NCBI GenBank assembly: GCA_947168315.1
Contig: CAMVLL010000003.1
Coordinates: 1-64,000, forward strand
Length of the DNA stretch: 64,000 nucleotides
Source: an uncultured Bacteroidota bacterium
Lineage (GTDB): Bacteria; Bacteroidota; Bacteroidia; Bacteroidales; Bacteroidaceae
Direction: 5' to 3'
Position 1 is the first letter of the stretch, and each line of letters begins with the position of its first letter. The notes beneath the pieces were generated by a model. It was not told where the DNA came from, did not search any database, and worked only from the letters and a program-made list of their open reading frames with translations. Positions 26,896 through 34,899 of this stretch are shown one piece after another. A program made the position numbers and the translations under genes.

Positions 26896-26927
26896 AAGGG
26901 ATATGCTCGTAAGCATATCCCTTTTTT
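26896..26927 (+). terminator. Terminator between the DUF1080 and beta-propeller genes
   Basis: Perfect 12-bp arms AAGGGATATGCT and complement around CGTA, followed by six T. The next gene starts only 14 bp after the T run. Confidence 0.88.
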
Positions 26928-26940
26928 ATTTTGTTACTAC

Positions 26941-28023
26941 ATGAAAAACACAATTTCACTTTGGGCGTTGTTGCTCATATTAGCTGTTACAGCCTGCAAG
27001 ACCAACGGTCAGAAAGCAGAAGATGATTCCACGAAAGTGATAAACGGAGTCACCTATAAACTGGCAGATTTCCCTCTGTACATCGACCCCGTTTATAATG
27101 GTCCGTCCGATCCTACGACTTGCTACAACAGTCAAACAGGAAAATGGTACATGTACTATACTAGTCGTCGCCTCAATGTAGATAGTCTCTCAGGAATCCG
27201 ACAAATACACGGCTCTCCTATTGGCATTGCTGAATCTTCGGATGGTGGTGCAACCTGGAAATACATCGGTGACTGCAATATCGATTATAAACCCGACGAG
27301 TTCCCAACATATTGGGCTCCTGACGTATTGGAAAACGAAGGACTATATCATATGTACCTATCGTATGTTCCCGGTATTTTTGATAATTGGGAGCATCCAC
27401 GCGATATGGTCCACCTGACAAGTAAGGATGGTATCAATTGGAAGACGGAGAGCGTTTTGGATTTGGGTGTACGAAAAGTCATCGATGCAGGCATTATCCG
27501 ACTTCCAGATGGTGTTTGGCGTATGTGGTACAAGAATGAAGCTGAAGCACATGATATTATTTGGTATGCTGACAGTAAAGACCTTTACAATTGGGAGGTC
27601 AAAGGTTCAGCAAACTTAAACGGCATCAATGGAGAAGGTCCTAACGTTATTTTCTGGCATAATAAATATTATATGATTGTTGATGAGTGGAAAGGACTCT
27701 CTGTTTGGTCTTCCGACGATGCCACCCATTGGACAAAACAAGACGAATACCTTATCGCGGGTATTCCTTTACCAGACGATGATCAGCAACCTACAGACCA
27801 AGAAAGACGTAGACGACCACGATATGTAGACGGAAGTAGAGGTAATCATGCCAGTATTAAATTAGCTGGTGACCATGCATATATGTTTTACTTCAGTCAG
27901 ATTCCACGAAGCATGAATATGCGCGGACTAGCGGTTTATGTTCAAGAGCTTATTTACAATGAAGATGGTACGATATCATGCGATCCAACAGCTAAATGTT
28001 ATATAAATCTGAACGCCAAATAA
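26941..28023 (+). CDS. Five-bladed beta-propeller glycosidase-like lipoprotein (GH43/GH117-like)
   Basis: The 360-residue protein has a lipoprotein signal (AVTAC, Cys19). Repeated blades carry motifs such as D-P-V-Y-N-G-P-S-D-P, W-Y-M-Y-Y-T, Y-W-A-P-D-V and Y-H-M-Y-L-S, typical of clan GH-F/GH43-type propellers; D52 and the Asp in WAPD are candidate acids. I cannot name the exact family. It starts 14 bp after a strong terminator with no obvious promoter of its own, so its expression probably depends on read-through from the Gfo/DUF1080 unit. It likely acts on the glycan served by that unit. Confidence 0.65.
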   Translation: MKNTISLWALLLILAVTACKTNGQKAEDDSTKVINGVTYKLADFPLYIDPVYNGPSDPTTCYNSQTGKWYMYYTSRRLNVDSLSGIRQIHGSPIGIAESSDGGATWKYIGDCNIDYKPDEFPTYWAPDVLENEGLYHMYLSYVPGIFDNWEHPRDMVHLTSKDGINWKTESVLDLGVRKVIDAGIIRLPDGVWRMWYKNEAEAHDIIWYADSKDLYNWEVKGSANLNGINGEGPNVIFWHNKYYMIVDEWKGLSVWSSDDATHWTKQDEYLIAGIPLPDDDQQPTDQERRRRPRYVDGSRGNHASIKLAGDHAYMFYFSQIPRSMNMRGLAVYVQELIYNEDGTISCDPTAKCYINLNAK

Positions 28024-28041
28024 AAAAATAATTGCTCTTTT

Positions 28042-28075
28042 AAAGGAGATAGCCATAAGCTATCTCCTTTTTTTG
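28042..28075 (+). terminator. Terminator after the beta-propeller gene
   Basis: Perfect 12-bp arms AAAGGAGATAGC and complement around CATAA, followed by a T-rich tail. Confidence 0.88.
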
Positions 28076-28204
28076 TTTTTTAATGATTAATTCACACCAA
28101 CTTGAAAACCAGCAATTTATAGGGAACACGTCTTCTTCATTTTTGTCACAATGACTTTTTTGTAGAAAGCAAATGACTTTTTACTAGAACGATAAACTAT
28201 TTTA

Positions 28205-28237
28205 TTTGCATTGAGCCTGTCATACTTTCTACTTTTG
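28205..28237 (+). promoter_or_regulatory. Promoter for the small Cys-containing protein gene
   Basis: TTTG at 28205-28208 and TACTTTTG at 28230-28237, 21 bp apart; the ATG is 29 bp downstream. Confidence 0.65.
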
Positions 28238-28266
28238 CTCAGCGAAAAACAAGAATAACGCTGATT

Positions 28267-28695
28267 ATGAAAAAAAAGTACACAAAACCAATAATGAAAA
28301 TTGAAATGTTTGTGCCACATCAATACATAGGTGCATGTAACACATCCAATTTCTATTGTAATAAGGATTTGGATTTTGGTGAAGATTTATACCTCCCAAA
28401 TAATAGTGTTCAATGGCCTAGAGACTACGAAGACGTTTTAGTTGATGGTGAATGGGTAACCAGGAAAACAGCCTATGAGCCTGTGGATGGGTGTGGCATG
28501 AATTTCAAGAACATTGAATATCCCGAAATACATATCCAGCAGGGTTACATCGTGAAATGCGGCGATGATTTCGAAAATCCAAATCACGAAAAGATTCCTG
28601 TTTGGGTTTGGGATGGTCAATCAACTGGAAGCTATTATACACCTGGGGATTTTCATACTCACATTAGCACAATAGAACCGACAAACGCTTCATAA
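28267..28695 (+). CDS. Small Bacteroidales protein with KKKYTKP N terminus and four cysteines (142 aa)
   Basis: The protein begins MKKKYTKPIMKIEMF, a pattern seen at the start of many short Bacteroidales proteins of unknown function. It has no classical signal peptide and no membrane helix. Four Cys residues (GAC, FYC, DGC, VKC contexts) and many aromatic and acidic residues follow. It is expressed from its own promoter and closed by a terminator at 28775-28808, so it is a self-contained unit between a propeller glycosidase gene and a membrane-bound AraC-type regulator gene. Function unknown; an exported or processed peptide is possible. Confidence 0.6.
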   Translation: MKKKYTKPIMKIEMFVPHQYIGACNTSNFYCNKDLDFGEDLYLPNNSVQWPRDYEDVLVDGEWVTRKTAYEPVDGCGMNFKNIEYPEIHIQQGYIVKCGDDFENPNHEKIPVWVWDGQSTGSYYTPGDFHTHISTIEPTNAS

Positions 28696-28774
28696 GGCAT
28701 AACTACATTTATTTACCCCCTATTATTTTTTATAATTTACCCGGGTGCAACAAAAATAAATTAGCTTAACTGCG

Positions 28775-28808
28775 GGTAGCAGGCAATGGGAACAGCCTGC
28801 TACCTTTT
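28775..28808 (+). terminator. Terminator after the small Cys-containing protein gene
   Basis: Perfect 10-bp arms GGTAGCAGGC and GCCTGCTACC with a 10-base loop, then TTTT. Confidence 0.85.
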
Positions 28809-28847
28809 ATCTAAGCAGATACCGTCTTAAAAATACAAAAAAATGCT

Positions 28848-28855
28848 TATCTTTG
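28848..28855 (+). promoter_or_regulatory. -7 box for the TPR/AraC regulator gene
   Basis: TATCTTTG, a perfect match to the consensus, 38 bp upstream of the chosen ATG at 28894. It overlaps an in-frame upstream ATG (28843), which therefore cannot be the start on this transcript. Confidence 0.6.
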
Positions 28856-28893
28856 CCGTGAAAAGTAGTTTTTTACCTAACCTCGTGAACTTT

Positions 28894-30615
28894 ATGACTG
28901 GTTATAAGTATTGTTTTATTGTATTCCTATTCCTTTTTAACTTTTCTTCTCCTATCTCTGCTTTTGATATCAAAGATGAAGAAATCAATCAAGATGGTAT
29001 TAATAAATACACACTCGTCAATGTTGAGAAGGCAAAGGCTATCATGCAATTGATGAGAGAACGTAGGATGTTCCCCACTTATAAACTAAACCGAATAGAA
29101 GGATCCATCTATTTTAATCGTGCGGATTATATTGAAGCCTTAAGGTTATATAAGCGTGCACTCTTTGATCAGGAAATAGAAAAGGTAATTCCCGAGAAAC
29201 TGGCAATCTACAATATGATAATGCTATGTTATTATTATCTGCATGATATCCCCAGCACTGAGTATTATGTTGAGAAGTTATATGACTTAGCCACCAAATC
29301 GGATAATAAACTATATCTTTCCTCTGCTTATTTCGGGAAAGGATTAGTCGACCATGCAAAAAATAATAAAGCCACTGCATACTCTCATTTTGAAGAATGT
29401 ATCTCGTTATTAAAAGAAATAGATACTCCCTGCTCAAGAGATAAGTTGTTTTATCGATATCTTTCATTGTTAGAACATCAGCAAGAAGACAACCTAAATG
29501 AGGAAGCACTTCAGACGATTCAAATCATATATGATTTTCAAGCATCCAGAGATTCAAGTGAAACTTATATGGATCCTTGGGATAGTGTACATAAAAAAGA
29601 TTATCTGGCACATTGCGCCGTTATTCATCAACGGCTTGGACATACTGAATTGGCAGCTGACTATTACCAACAATTCATTAATACAGCCAATATGTACCAA
29701 AGCGATTATAAATGCATTGAGCCATACCTCTATGATATGAAGCTGTATGATGACATCATTCGGTTCACTAATGCTCGCAAGTACTATTTGAAATCCATTG
29801 CCGATACTATGAACTATGAGATGATTTCGATAAGTGAGATGTCGGCAAGAGCTCATATTGCCAAAGGAGACTATGATAAAGCTTCCTCCGACTACGCTAA
29901 AATCCTTTTGTACTACGAGAAAATCAAACAAAGTGAGGAGAATAGCATTATGACCGAGTTGACCTCCAACTATGAGATGAAGGAAAAGGAATTAACAACG
30001 GAACGTCAAACAACCAGAACTAAGATAAAAAACATCTTGTTTGTGACATTTCTTTTATTTATGATGGCCGCTTTTATTGTCTACCGTACCATTCATTACA
30101 ATAGAATCATCACACGTAAGAACCAAATCCTGACAAAACGTATCGACGAACTTCTTAGTTTCAAGGAAGACTTATTTAAAGAAAATAATCAAAAGAAAGA
30201 AGAGTCCAACGAACTGGAAAAAGAACTATTTGACCATATGCATCAATGTATTGTTAAGGATCAATTGTATTTGGATCCAGAACTTTCAAGAGAAGTGTTG
30301 ATGAAGAGATTTTGTATTCCTAGAAATGTCTTCTCCTCTTTATTCCATAAATACATGAATACATCATACAATCAATATATCAACGATTTCCGTTTGGAAT
30401 ATGCTATTAAGCTCTTTAAAGACTATCCTAACTATACTATAGATGCGATAGCCAATGAAAGCGGATTCTATTCACCAACATCCTTGTACCGTCTTTTCTC
30501 ACAGAAATATGGAATGACTCCTTCAGAATATAGGACGATGCTTATTGAATCTTCCCAACAGGAGAAACAGAATTTGTCAGTCCCACCAAAGGATTGTCAA
30601 ACTTCTTGTGGGTAA
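28894..30615 (+). CDS. Membrane-bound TPR sensor with cytoplasmic AraC-type DNA-binding domain
   Basis: The 573-residue protein has an N-terminal signal (residues 1-24), a TPR-like helical region exposed outside the inner membrane (about 40-350), one membrane helix (about 379-400), a coiled-coil linker and an AraC/XylS-type double HTH at about 472-550 ending in the typical G-M-T-P-S-E-Y-R. This one-piece sensor layout is common for Bacteroidota regulators of glycan or stress genes. The start at 28894 is set by a perfect -7 box at 28848-28855. Target genes are unknown; the flanking small protein or the glycan genes are candidates. Confidence 0.83.
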   Translation: MTGYKYCFIVFLFLFNFSSPISAFDIKDEEINQDGINKYTLVNVEKAKAIMQLMRERRMFPTYKLNRIEGSIYFNRADYIEALRLYKRALFDQEIEKVIPEKLAIYNMIMLCYYYLHDIPSTEYYVEKLYDLATKSDNKLYLSSAYFGKGLVDHAKNNKATAYSHFEECISLLKEIDTPCSRDKLFYRYLSLLEHQQEDNLNEEALQTIQIIYDFQASRDSSETYMDPWDSVHKKDYLAHCAVIHQRLGHTELAADYYQQFINTANMYQSDYKCIEPYLYDMKLYDDIIRFTNARKYYLKSIADTMNYEMISISEMSARAHIAKGDYDKASSDYAKILLYYEKIKQSEENSIMTELTSNYEMKEKELTTERQTTRTKIKNILFVTFLLFMMAAFIVYRTIHYNRIITRKNQILTKRIDELLSFKEDLFKENNQKKEESNELEKELFDHMHQCIVKDQLYLDPELSREVLMKRFCIPRNVFSSLFHKYMNTSYNQYINDFRLEYAIKLFKDYPNYTIDAIANESGFYSPTSLYRLFSQKYGMTPSEYRTMLIESSQQEKQNLSVPPKDCQTSCG

Positions 30616-30638
30616 CTTCGCTAAAAACATATATGTTA

Positions 30639-32162
30639 TCATTCGCTTAAGATTGCCTTTCGGATAGCCTCTTGAAGAGGAGTAACATTCTCTATGCGAA
30701 CTAACTGCCAAGTATCTTGATTCAAAGCAAGACCAGCATATTGCAAGCATTTCGCATAATCGATTTCATCGGTGGTGTCAACATAATGTCGCATCAAATC
30801 TAACGGTTGGCCCGCAACTTCTTTGCATGCGTTCCAAAATTCTTCTTCTGTATAGCCACGTTTTAATTCCTTATAGAAACGATTATATAAAAGACGCATT
30901 ACATCATCCAAACTCTGCTTGTTTTCGGTCATCCGACGAATCTCTATATCCATCAACAGTCCTAAGATAGGTCCTTTATCATAATAAGAAATCCGAACAT
31001 CTTTCCCGTTCTTTCCAAAATTAAAGAAGTTCAGCCATATATCATAACTGCTTTGTCGAAGACTCATTCGTTTATGTCCTTCCTGTGATTCTATTGTTTT
31101 GATATAATCAGAGATAAAAGCCAGAAAATCATCCGAGGAAGACAATCCTGCACGTCGCATGAGAATACCTTCGTAATAAACGGTAAAACCTTCGGCTACC
31201 CAAAGCATTGGAGTGAAAACCTCTTTATCGTAATCAAATGGTCCTAATTCGATTGGACGAATATCCTTGACATTATAAAGATGGAAGTATTCGTGAGCAA
31301 TGAAATTCATAAACGCCCTATAGCTTTGCTCGCTTTCAAACCTAAATGAACCAGAGGTATAGCACGCCATGGAATTTCGGTGCTCTAATCCTCCTCCACC
31401 TGCTCCCAATAAAATAAAGCAATATTTCTCATAAGGTATATCCTTCATCATCTCAGTAGCTGAGGCCATAATTTTCTTTACGTCTTCACGGAAAGTACTT
31501 TCCTCCAATCCATCCGGACACTCCAACGCCAATTCATAATGCTTGCCTTGGAAAGCAAACTTTTCCACATAATGATTACCCATCAAAACTGGAGAGTCGT
31601 ACAACTCATCAAAATCATTTGCGTGAAACTTTTGGATTTTCCCTTCTGATGAATCCAAAGCCTGTAATCCTGTTGATACATGCTTCCAATTATCTGGCAA
31701 TACAAAGGAAACCTCTACCCCATGCTCTTTCTGTCCTTCTTCATACATGAGCACACCATTTGTCGGAATAAACGCAATCTCATTGTTTACCCTACATTCT
31801 GCAACACTTCTGGCGTCGGCAAAGACACGATATCTTATTTCAAAAGATGAAGAAGTAGGATAAACTCTCCATCCATTTTTCTCAACTTTTTCCCATTTCA
31901 ACGGTGCACCTTTTGTATCAGTTGCCTGAAAGTCCGTAAGGTTTTTCGGATAATCAACAATCAAATAATAACCAGGAGCCCAAACCGGCATTTTCAACAA
32001 TACCGGATCTTTCATTATATCGTTTGCTTCATAAACCATACATACATCCAAGTAATGACCTATCGTGTCTACCCGTACCTCATAGTTCATTGAGAATTCT
32101 TTACGAGAGGAACAAGATGCAAACAATACAATAATAAACAGAAGTGAGATTAATCTTTTCAT
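30639..32162 (-). CDS. M61-family metallopeptidase, lipoprotein
   Basis: The start at 32162 gives a lipoprotein signal (LFASCSS, Cys17). The 507-residue protein has the M61 substrate motif GGGGLEH (255-261), the zinc site HEYFH (290-294) and the third ligand candidate Glu324 in WVAEGF. M61 enzymes are glycyl-type aminopeptidases. Family members usually carry a C-terminal PDZ domain of about 100 residues; here only a short piece is left, so this is a PDZ-reduced form. It converges with the TPR/AraC gene (23 bp between stops) and is divergent from the acyltransferase gene. Confidence 0.85.
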   Translation of the reverse strand: MKRLISLLFIIVLFASCSSRKEFSMNYEVRVDTIGHYLDVCMVYEANDIMKDPVLLKMPVWAPGYYLIVDYPKNLTDFQATDTKGAPLKWEKVEKNGWRVYPTSSSFEIRYRVFADARSVAECRVNNEIAFIPTNGVLMYEEGQKEHGVEVSFVLPDNWKHVSTGLQALDSSEGKIQKFHANDFDELYDSPVLMGNHYVEKFAFQGKHYELALECPDGLEESTFREDVKKIMASATEMMKDIPYEKYCFILLGAGGGGLEHRNSMACYTSGSFRFESEQSYRAFMNFIAHEYFHLYNVKDIRPIELGPFDYDKEVFTPMLWVAEGFTVYYEGILMRRAGLSSSDDFLAFISDYIKTIESQEGHKRMSLRQSSYDIWLNFFNFGKNGKDVRISYYDKGPILGLLMDIEIRRMTENKQSLDDVMRLLYNRFYKELKRGYTEEEFWNACKEVAGQPLDLMRHYVDTTDEIDYAKCLQYAGLALNQDTWQLVRIENVTPLQEAIRKAILSE

Positions 32163-32238
32163 ATAACAATCATAAATGAAATACAAGGCGAAGTTAAGAA
32201 AAAATGTCATAGTATATTTCAAACTGAAAAAGAATATG

Positions 32239-32246
32239 TAACTTTG
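32239..32246 (+). promoter_or_regulatory. -7 box for the acyltransferase gene
   Basis: TAACTTTG fits the consensus; the ATG is at 32288. No clear -33 element. Confidence 0.45.
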
Positions 32247-32287
32247 ACTTTATCGAAGTTTGTATCATTCAGATAAATAGTATTTTT

Positions 32288-33313
32288 ATGTCTGCATCAA
32301 CAAAAGTCCGTATTCCATATTTAGATTTTCTAAAATGTTTTGCCATTGCTAGTGTCTTATTAGGTCATTCTGTAGAACAAATCACAGGAAACGATTTCTG
32401 GGATAACCCCATTTGGAGTTTTATCTACTCCTATCACATGCCTTTATTCATGTTTCTGTGTGGTTACTTTTTCTCCTCCTCCTTGAAACTCTCATTCATC
32501 GATTTGGTAAAAAAGAAGTTTATCCAATTATGGATACCGTCCTTGACAGCTTTTGCCCTTATGTTTCTTTTTGTTTGGCTGACAAAATACAATCCTTGTC
32601 CTGAGCTGATGGATTTCAGCTGGTTTGGTTTCTTCAATGCCGTTTGGTTCTTAAAGAGTGTCTTTTTCTGCTATATCATTGGATACCTCTTTATAAAGAT
32701 ATTCCATAATCCATGGGTTGCCGCGATTCTCTCCTCCGTCATTGTGCTTCTATTCCCTATCTTTAATACAGATAATATTGATTATATGCTCCCAATGTTT
32801 TGGTTGGGCTATCTTTGCAAACTTTATCAAGCGACTATCGACAAGAATCGCAAGGTCTTACTCATCGGTTCTACTGTGTTGTTTGCCCTATTGCTCCTTA
32901 AATGGTCGGGGCGACTCACCGTTTACATGGTTCCAATCCACGTCTTTGACTGGGCGAGCATGAGTTTCGATTGGAACAATTTAGGAATTACCTTATATAG
33001 AATGGTAATCGGTATGGCTGGAAGCATGTTTTTCTTCTTGTTAACACCTATTGTCTACAAAGGTATAGAAAGTTGGAAGATTACTCCTGTTCTTAACAAC
33101 ATCGGTAAATGCACGTTAGGCATCTATTGGCTACAGACTTTCCTGTTGGAATGTACTTGGCATGGTATCGGGCTCTATGTGAACACAGCAGCCAGTTTCA
33201 TCATAGCCCCAATCATTATGATAATAGAACTGACTCTCTGTTATCAACTTGTTTTGCTTTTAAAGAAAAACAAGGTAACAAAGTTATTGGTGCTTGGGGA
33301 AAAAGAGAGATAA
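32288..33313 (+). CDS. Acyltransferase-3 family membrane protein
   Basis: The 341-residue protein has about ten membrane helices and starts with the family pattern R-I-P-Y-L-D-F-L-K-C-F-A-I, followed by G-H-S in the first extracytoplasmic loop (His27, the likely catalytic His) and the F-I-Y-S-Y-H-M-P-L-F-M-F pattern near residue 50. Such proteins acetylate or acylate surface sugars (O-antigen, peptidoglycan, capsule). No polysaccharide gene cluster is adjacent, so the acceptor is unknown. Its stop codon directly abuts the stop of the convergent C26 gene with no gap. Confidence 0.85.
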   Translation: MSASTKVRIPYLDFLKCFAIASVLLGHSVEQITGNDFWDNPIWSFIYSYHMPLFMFLCGYFFSSSLKLSFIDLVKKKFIQLWIPSLTAFALMFLFVWLTKYNPCPELMDFSWFGFFNAVWFLKSVFFCYIIGYLFIKIFHNPWVAAILSSVIVLLFPIFNTDNIDYMLPMFWLGYLCKLYQATIDKNRKVLLIGSTVLFALLLLKWSGRLTVYMVPIHVFDWASMSFDWNNLGITLYRMVIGMAGSMFFFLLTPIVYKGIESWKITPVLNNIGKCTLGIYWLQTFLLECTWHGIGLYVNTAASFIIAPIIMIIELTLCYQLVLLLKKNKVTKLLVLGEKER

Positions 33314-34171
33314 CTATTTTTTCTTGAATTCTTTTGCTCGCTCTACCAGATCCTTGTAGATTTCCAACATCTCTGGATGTTTTTCGTACATACTTTCTGG
33401 ATGGAACTGCACACACAGGATGCCTTCTCCTTCCATAGCCTCTGGCACCCCGTCGGGAGCAGTTGCTGTAATGTGCATTCCCGGTGCTAAATCCTTTACA
33501 CACTGATGATGATGTGTGTTTACTAAAGCCTTACCACCCAAGATTGAAAACAATCTGGAACCAGGAACGATGGAAATGGAATGATGAGGCGTTGTATTTG
33601 TAGAATATTGACCATGTTGGATCTTAGGAGAATAATCTGAAGAAGGGATATCCTGACACAAGGAACCGCCCAATGCCACATTCGTTACCTGCATTCCACG
33701 ACAAACGGATAAAATAGGAATGTGCTTTCTCTTAGCTAAACGGATAAGAATAATCTCAAAGTAATCACGTTCTACACATTCTTTGCCAAAATGTGGGCTA
33801 GGCTCTTCACCATAGAAGAAAGGATGCACATCCTCGCCTCCCGGAACAACAAGTCCGTCAATCATTGAAAGCATCCTGTCAATCTCTTTCACATCATCGT
33901 TGATGGGGAATAAAACAGGGATTCCTCCAGCTGCTCTGATTACATCAACATAATGCGTTTCCGTCGCATAATGAGTCTCTTTAAACAGTGTACCGATACC
34001 AATGACTGGGCGTTCTTCTTTAGCACCATCTTTCACGATTGACTCTATTCTTTGTCCCAGCTGTTGAATATCATAGATTCCTTCTGCCTGCAGTCCTTTC
34101 CGCGCAGATGATTGTGCAAATCCTATAAAAGGAATGACGCAAAACATTAGAAGCTGAATAATCTTTCTCAT
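33314..34171 (-). CDS. Exported C26-type glutamine amidotransferase-like hydrolase
   Basis: The 285-residue protein has a signal peptide (cut after IGFAQ, about residue 20) and a class I amidotransferase fold. The triad is Cys157 in SVCRGMQ, His257 and Glu259 in QFHPES, and the oxyanion motif PGGEDV is near 110. Cytoplasmic relatives hydrolyse gamma-glutamyl-GABA; an exported version probably cleaves gamma-glutamyl amides in the periplasm. It lies 18 bp downstream of the lysine-rich coiled-coil gene, so the two form a short operon. Confidence 0.83.
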   Translation of the reverse strand: MRKIIQLLMFCVIPFIGFAQSSARKGLQAEGIYDIQQLGQRIESIVKDGAKEERPVIGIGTLFKETHYATETHYVDVIRAAGGIPVLFPINDDVKEIDRMLSMIDGLVVPGGEDVHPFFYGEEPSPHFGKECVERDYFEIILIRLAKRKHIPILSVCRGMQVTNVALGGSLCQDIPSSDYSPKIQHGQYSTNTTPHHSISIVPGSRLFSILGGKALVNTHHHQCVKDLAPGMHITATAPDGVPEAMEGEGILCVQFHPESMYEKHPEMLEIYKDLVERAKEFKKK

Positions 34172-34189
34172 GGTATCTCTGTTTTATGC

Positions 34190-34678
34190 TTAAAATGGCG
34201 TTTTCTTTCGGTTTTCTTCTTCTTCTTTCAACTTCTGCTCTTTCTTTTCTTCTTTTGCATCCTTCTTAATCTGCTTGATTTCCTTTTTTATTTCTTTTCG
34301 CTTTTTACTGAGTTCCTTATCGATGTTTTTTAGTTCCATTAGCTCCAGTTTCTTTTCATTAATCTGTTCTTCCTTTGCTAAGTCGATTTCGCTCTTCCCA
34401 CTGACCAAGTCAATACCCAGTACATCTCGAAAATAAATGTATGTCCAGCATGTTACTTTATAAAGATATGGATGACATTTCTTACAAATAAGAGACCCCA
34501 TATGCTTCCCTCTGTTCACTTTCTTTGTAAACACACTGTTCACTGAATGTGAGGCCGTTGCTGCAGAAGTCAACAAAGACACCTCTCTCCCTCTATTCCA
34601 TATTGGATAGGAAGATATAAAGAGTGCAAAAAACAACAGTCCAATTGCCCACAACGTATATTTTTTCTTTTTTGTCAT
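34190..34678 (-). CDS. Membrane-anchored lysine-rich coiled-coil protein with a CxxCH motif (162 aa)
   Basis: One N-terminal membrane helix (about residues 8-23) is followed by a short domain with CKKCH (65-69) and a further Cys77, then a long Lys/Glu coiled coil (about 100-160). CxxCH is the c-type haem-attachment signature and could also bind zinc; a single copy in a short domain is weak evidence for either. I do not recognise the family. It is the first gene of a unit with the exported C26 hydrolase. Expression signals upstream are not clear. Confidence 0.5.
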   Translation of the reverse strand: MTKKKKYTLWAIGLLFFALFISSYPIWNRGREVSLLTSAATASHSVNSVFTKKVNRGKHMGSLICKKCHPYLYKVTCWTYIYFRDVLGIDLVSGKSEIDLAKEEQINEKKLELMELKNIDKELSKKRKEIKKEIKQIKKDAKEEKKEQKLKEEEENRKKTPF

Positions 34679-34851
34679 AACTTTTTAGGTTTGAATTTGG
34701 GATAAAGGTATAAATAAAACGAGAAGCAAAGCAAAAAGCATATTCATTTTTAGGATAATTTTGCTCATATTCGTAAAGGCAAACAATTTTTGTTTTCCAT
34801 CATTCTTGAGTAATAATTTACCTTTTATCTTTCTTTAATCAGTTTTTTGCC

Positions 34852-34859
34852 TAATTTTG
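34852..34859 (+). promoter_or_regulatory. -7 box for the double DUF1080 gene
   Basis: TAATTTTG fits the consensus, 40 bp upstream of the ATG at 34900. No clear -33 element. Confidence 0.5.
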
Positions 34860-34899
34860 TATGTTAGAAAAGTTATTATCATTCAATACATAAAAGAAC

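Noticed and set aside
28117-28323. Leftward 68-residue ORF upstream of the small Cys-containing gene
   Set aside because: It runs across the promoter and start of the rightward gene and has a random composition.
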